The notes under the pieces: model-generated
Seen by the model: only the letters and a program-made list of their open reading frames with translations
Told to the model about the DNA's origin: nothing
Database searches by the model: none
Shown: positions 62,244 to 64,000 of the stretch, piece after piece
Layout: each line of letters begins with the position of its first letter
Numbering within the stretch: position 1 is the first letter of the stretch
Position numbers and translations under genes: made by a program
From: Symbiodinium natans
Lineage: Eukaryota; Sar; Dinophyceae; Suessiales; Symbiodiniaceae
NCBI GenBank assembly: GCA_905221605.1
Contig: CAJNDS010001680.1
Span: forward strand, 490,001 to 554,000
Length of the DNA: 64,000 nucleotides
Reading direction: 5' to 3'

Positions 62244-63222
62244 CATTCACACGCATGCACTTTCGAAGCATTGCAAGGACAGCAATGTTAAGATTCAGGG
62301 TTTGGAAGGGATGACCTGCGTGATAAAAGTGCTGCAGGATTTCGTCCATCAACAGTATTTAGGGACTTTTGGACCCAAGTATATAATGATGAGGTACATG
62401 GACCCTTCGGGGTTATAGGCACCATCATAGTCTGTAGGACCAATCAACCAACTGTGAGCCCATGAGGGGTTCAAACGAGAGGCTGTTCTAAGCCCAAAAA
62501 GCCCTAAACCCTAAACCTAAACCCTAAACCCCACTTACCCAAAACCGTTTCAGGCACAGGTTTGTACGGATGTCTTCAAGCTTGTCGGTTCCTTGAAACC
62601 TATTTTACGAACCCTACTTGGTGGGGTTTGGGGTTTGGGGTTGCCCCTTAAGTAACTTAATAGGGATATAGTTGCGTTATAAGTGCAGCTATGGCTGGGT
62701 TACAAAGTACCATGAACCTCCAAGTAAGCAAACCGTAAACCCTTCAACCAGAAGCCTTCAAGCTCGAAGCGCTGAACCCCAGAAAGCGCCTAGGGTTTAG
62801 GGTGTAGGGTTCAGGGTTTAGGGTATGCAACCCTCAACCCTAAACCCTCGTTCGCGCAACGCTCGGCTTTTCTTCCAACCTTCTTGCCACTGGTGCAGAA
62901 TGAGTCGAGTCTTCACACAAAACCCTAAAGCCTCAACCCCAAACCACCCTACTCCCTAAACCCTGAAACCCTGACTCCTCAAGGCCCCTAACCCTAAACC
63001 TAAACCCTAAACACCAAAACGATCGAAGGTTTCAAGCCCCCAGCCTAACGGCCCCTGACCCTAAACCCCAAACCCCAAACCCCAAACCCCAAACCCTAAA
63101 CCCTAAACCCTAAACCCTAAACCCTAAACCCTAAACCCTAAACCCTAAACCCTAAACCCTAAACCCTAAACCCTAAACCCTAAACCCTCTAAACCCTAAA
63201 CCCTAAACCCTGACATCTCGAG

Positions 63223-63259
63223 GCGGCAATCGAAGGGAGGCTCCAGAGAACTGACAGAG
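63223..63259 (+). CDS. Candidate exon
   Basis: Acceptor TCTCGAG|G right after a CCCTAAA array, consensus donor AGAG|GTCGAT; AAIEGRLQRTDR plus one base. Confidence 0.55.
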
Positions 63260-63476
63260 GTCGATGGGCTCTGGTATTTTTCGGGACGGAATAATTCCTA
63301 ATAGTCATTCCCTTATGGTCCCTGTGTAATGATACTAACATACCCCCCCCCCCAAATCCCCTATTCTGATTATTAAGGCCCTGAAATTATTTGGGTTGAG
63401 GACTCAGGGTTCAGATTTAGGTTTGGGGTTAGGGTTTAGGGTTTGGGGTTTGGGGTTTGGGGTTTAGGGCTACCAG

Positions 63477-63503
63477 GCAGCCTCCCTCGCATAAACGCTG
63501 CCG
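63477..63503 (+). CDS. Candidate micro-exon
   Basis: Acceptor CTACCAG|G, donor GCCG|GTCCTC; SLPRINAA; phases fit both neighbours. Confidence 0.45.
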
Positions 63504-63812
63504 GTCCTCACCCCTGATTCCCCAAAGCCACCACCCCAGCCCCCCTCGATTTTGTTCACGGGCATGCTTTGCCTTTCGGACCCTCAAAGTCTCATACCAT
63601 GTAGAACCACATCCGAAGGGCCATCAGTGTGAGCAGTTCGAGAATTTCCGCTTAAGGGTCCATGTACCCATCTGGTACATACTTGCCCGTGAATCAAAGG
63701 GCTTCCCTTATGCCGTAGCTTTAGGACCCAACTATCGTATATACTACTTAAAAGGTACATGGGCCCCTTAAGGTTTCCTCCCCCCGAAAAGCCCCCGCAT
63801 CCCTGGCCGCAG

Positions 63813-63916
63813 GTCCCCGCGCCGCGCCCTTGCAGGGACCCACGCGCGGGCTCCCCGACTTCATCGCGGCCACCCGGGCGCAGACCCAGAGGCCCCATCC
63901 CTACGAAGCTTACGAG
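63813..63916 (+). CDS. Candidate exon, last visible
   Basis: Acceptor GGCCGCAG|G; PRAAPLQGPTRGLPDFIAAT then RAQTQRPHPYEAYE. Ends at GC donor ACGAG|GCAGC, or reads to an in-frame TAG at 63926-63928, which could end the protein. Confidence 0.55.
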
Positions 63917-64000
63917 GCAGCTACTTAGTAGCTGAGTGAGCACACTTTACACTTTTTGGGATACTAGAATCCCCTGTAGTCTATAAGAACTGAAAGTATG

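Larger units (their letters stand above)
928..63916 (+). other. Giant multi-exon gene, product unknown (partial at both ends)
   Basis: About 80 short GC-rich islands on the plus strand are open in one frame, start after AG (often AG|G) and end before GT, GC or GGT. For most neighbouring pairs the codon phase left by one island is the phase needed by the next, for example through 30,415-36,839, 45,926-47,832 and 57,928-58,999. The chosen frames read as ordinary protein rather than repeat translation. Chance openness of an 80-bp island is high, so the weight lies in phase continuity over long runs and in the islands being the only non-repetitive DNA. Introns are 40 bp to about 11 kb, rich in TTTAGGG/CCCTAAA arrays and MITE-like elements. 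No domain was recognised in the conceptual product. It could be more than one gene in tandem, and some listed exons may be wrong. Confidence 0.55.

Noticed and set aside
1-64000. CRISPR array, tRNA, rRNA or bacterial operon
   Set aside because: The regular repeats are telomeric heptamers or MITEs without spacer structure; no tRNA or rRNA motif was found and the gene style is eukaryotic.
1-64000. A true chromosome end
   Set aside because: Arrays are short, in both orientations and separated by exons, so they are interstitial.

Overview
This is nuclear DNA of a dinoflagellate, most likely a member of the Symbiodiniaceae (family-level call is inference). The basis is telomere-type TTTAGGG/CCCTAAA repeats scattered through the whole window in both orientations, a Ty1/copia retrotransposon polyprotein of over 3,000 residues with the extra domains seen in dinoflagellate copia elements, an intronless ubiquitin-like/RCC1-repeat gene, and very many short GC-rich exons with GT/GC donors and AG (often AG|G) acceptors.

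Layout. The frame of the window appears to be one very large plus-strand gene (about 928 to 63,916, open at both ends) broken into roughly 80 candidate exons of 20-130 bp. The exons are invisible to an ORF finder. They show up as short GC-rich unique islands between repeat blocks, and their reading frames chain across most neighbouring junctions. I do not recognise the product, and no transcript is available, so every exon is a prediction. The introns are made almost entirely of telomere-type arrays, often CCCTAAA before an exon and TTTAGGG after it, plus several families of short inverted-repeat elements (MITE-like).

Inserted into these introns are: (1) a complete, young, minus-strand copia element at 5,478-15,404 with 229-bp LTRs differing at two sites, a 5-bp CCCTA target duplication, a half-tRNA primer site, a polypurine tract and one uninterrupted ORF; (2) a roughly 1.8-kb giant foldback element with a (CTA)n and AT-rich core at 18,027-19,845, followed by about 550 bp of TTTTGGGG repeats; (3) an intronless plus-strand Ubl/RCC1-repeat gene at 24,260-25,708; (4) three copies of a roughly 290-bp dispersed repeat at 40.7-42.8 kb.

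The most interesting content is the copia polyprotein. Between the usual gag, protease, integrase, RT and RNase H parts it carries a tandem pair of protease-like domains (one with a broken active site), a C5-cytosine-methyltransferase-like domain, and a 2-oxoglutarate/Fe(II) dioxygenase-like domain with the HxD...H...R pattern and a TET/JBP-like HxDxxN start. An element encoding both a possible DNA-base methylase and a possible DNA-base oxidase suggests, by inference only, that it manages its own epigenetic state. The second notable feature is the host gene itself, whose introns are built from telomeric sequence.
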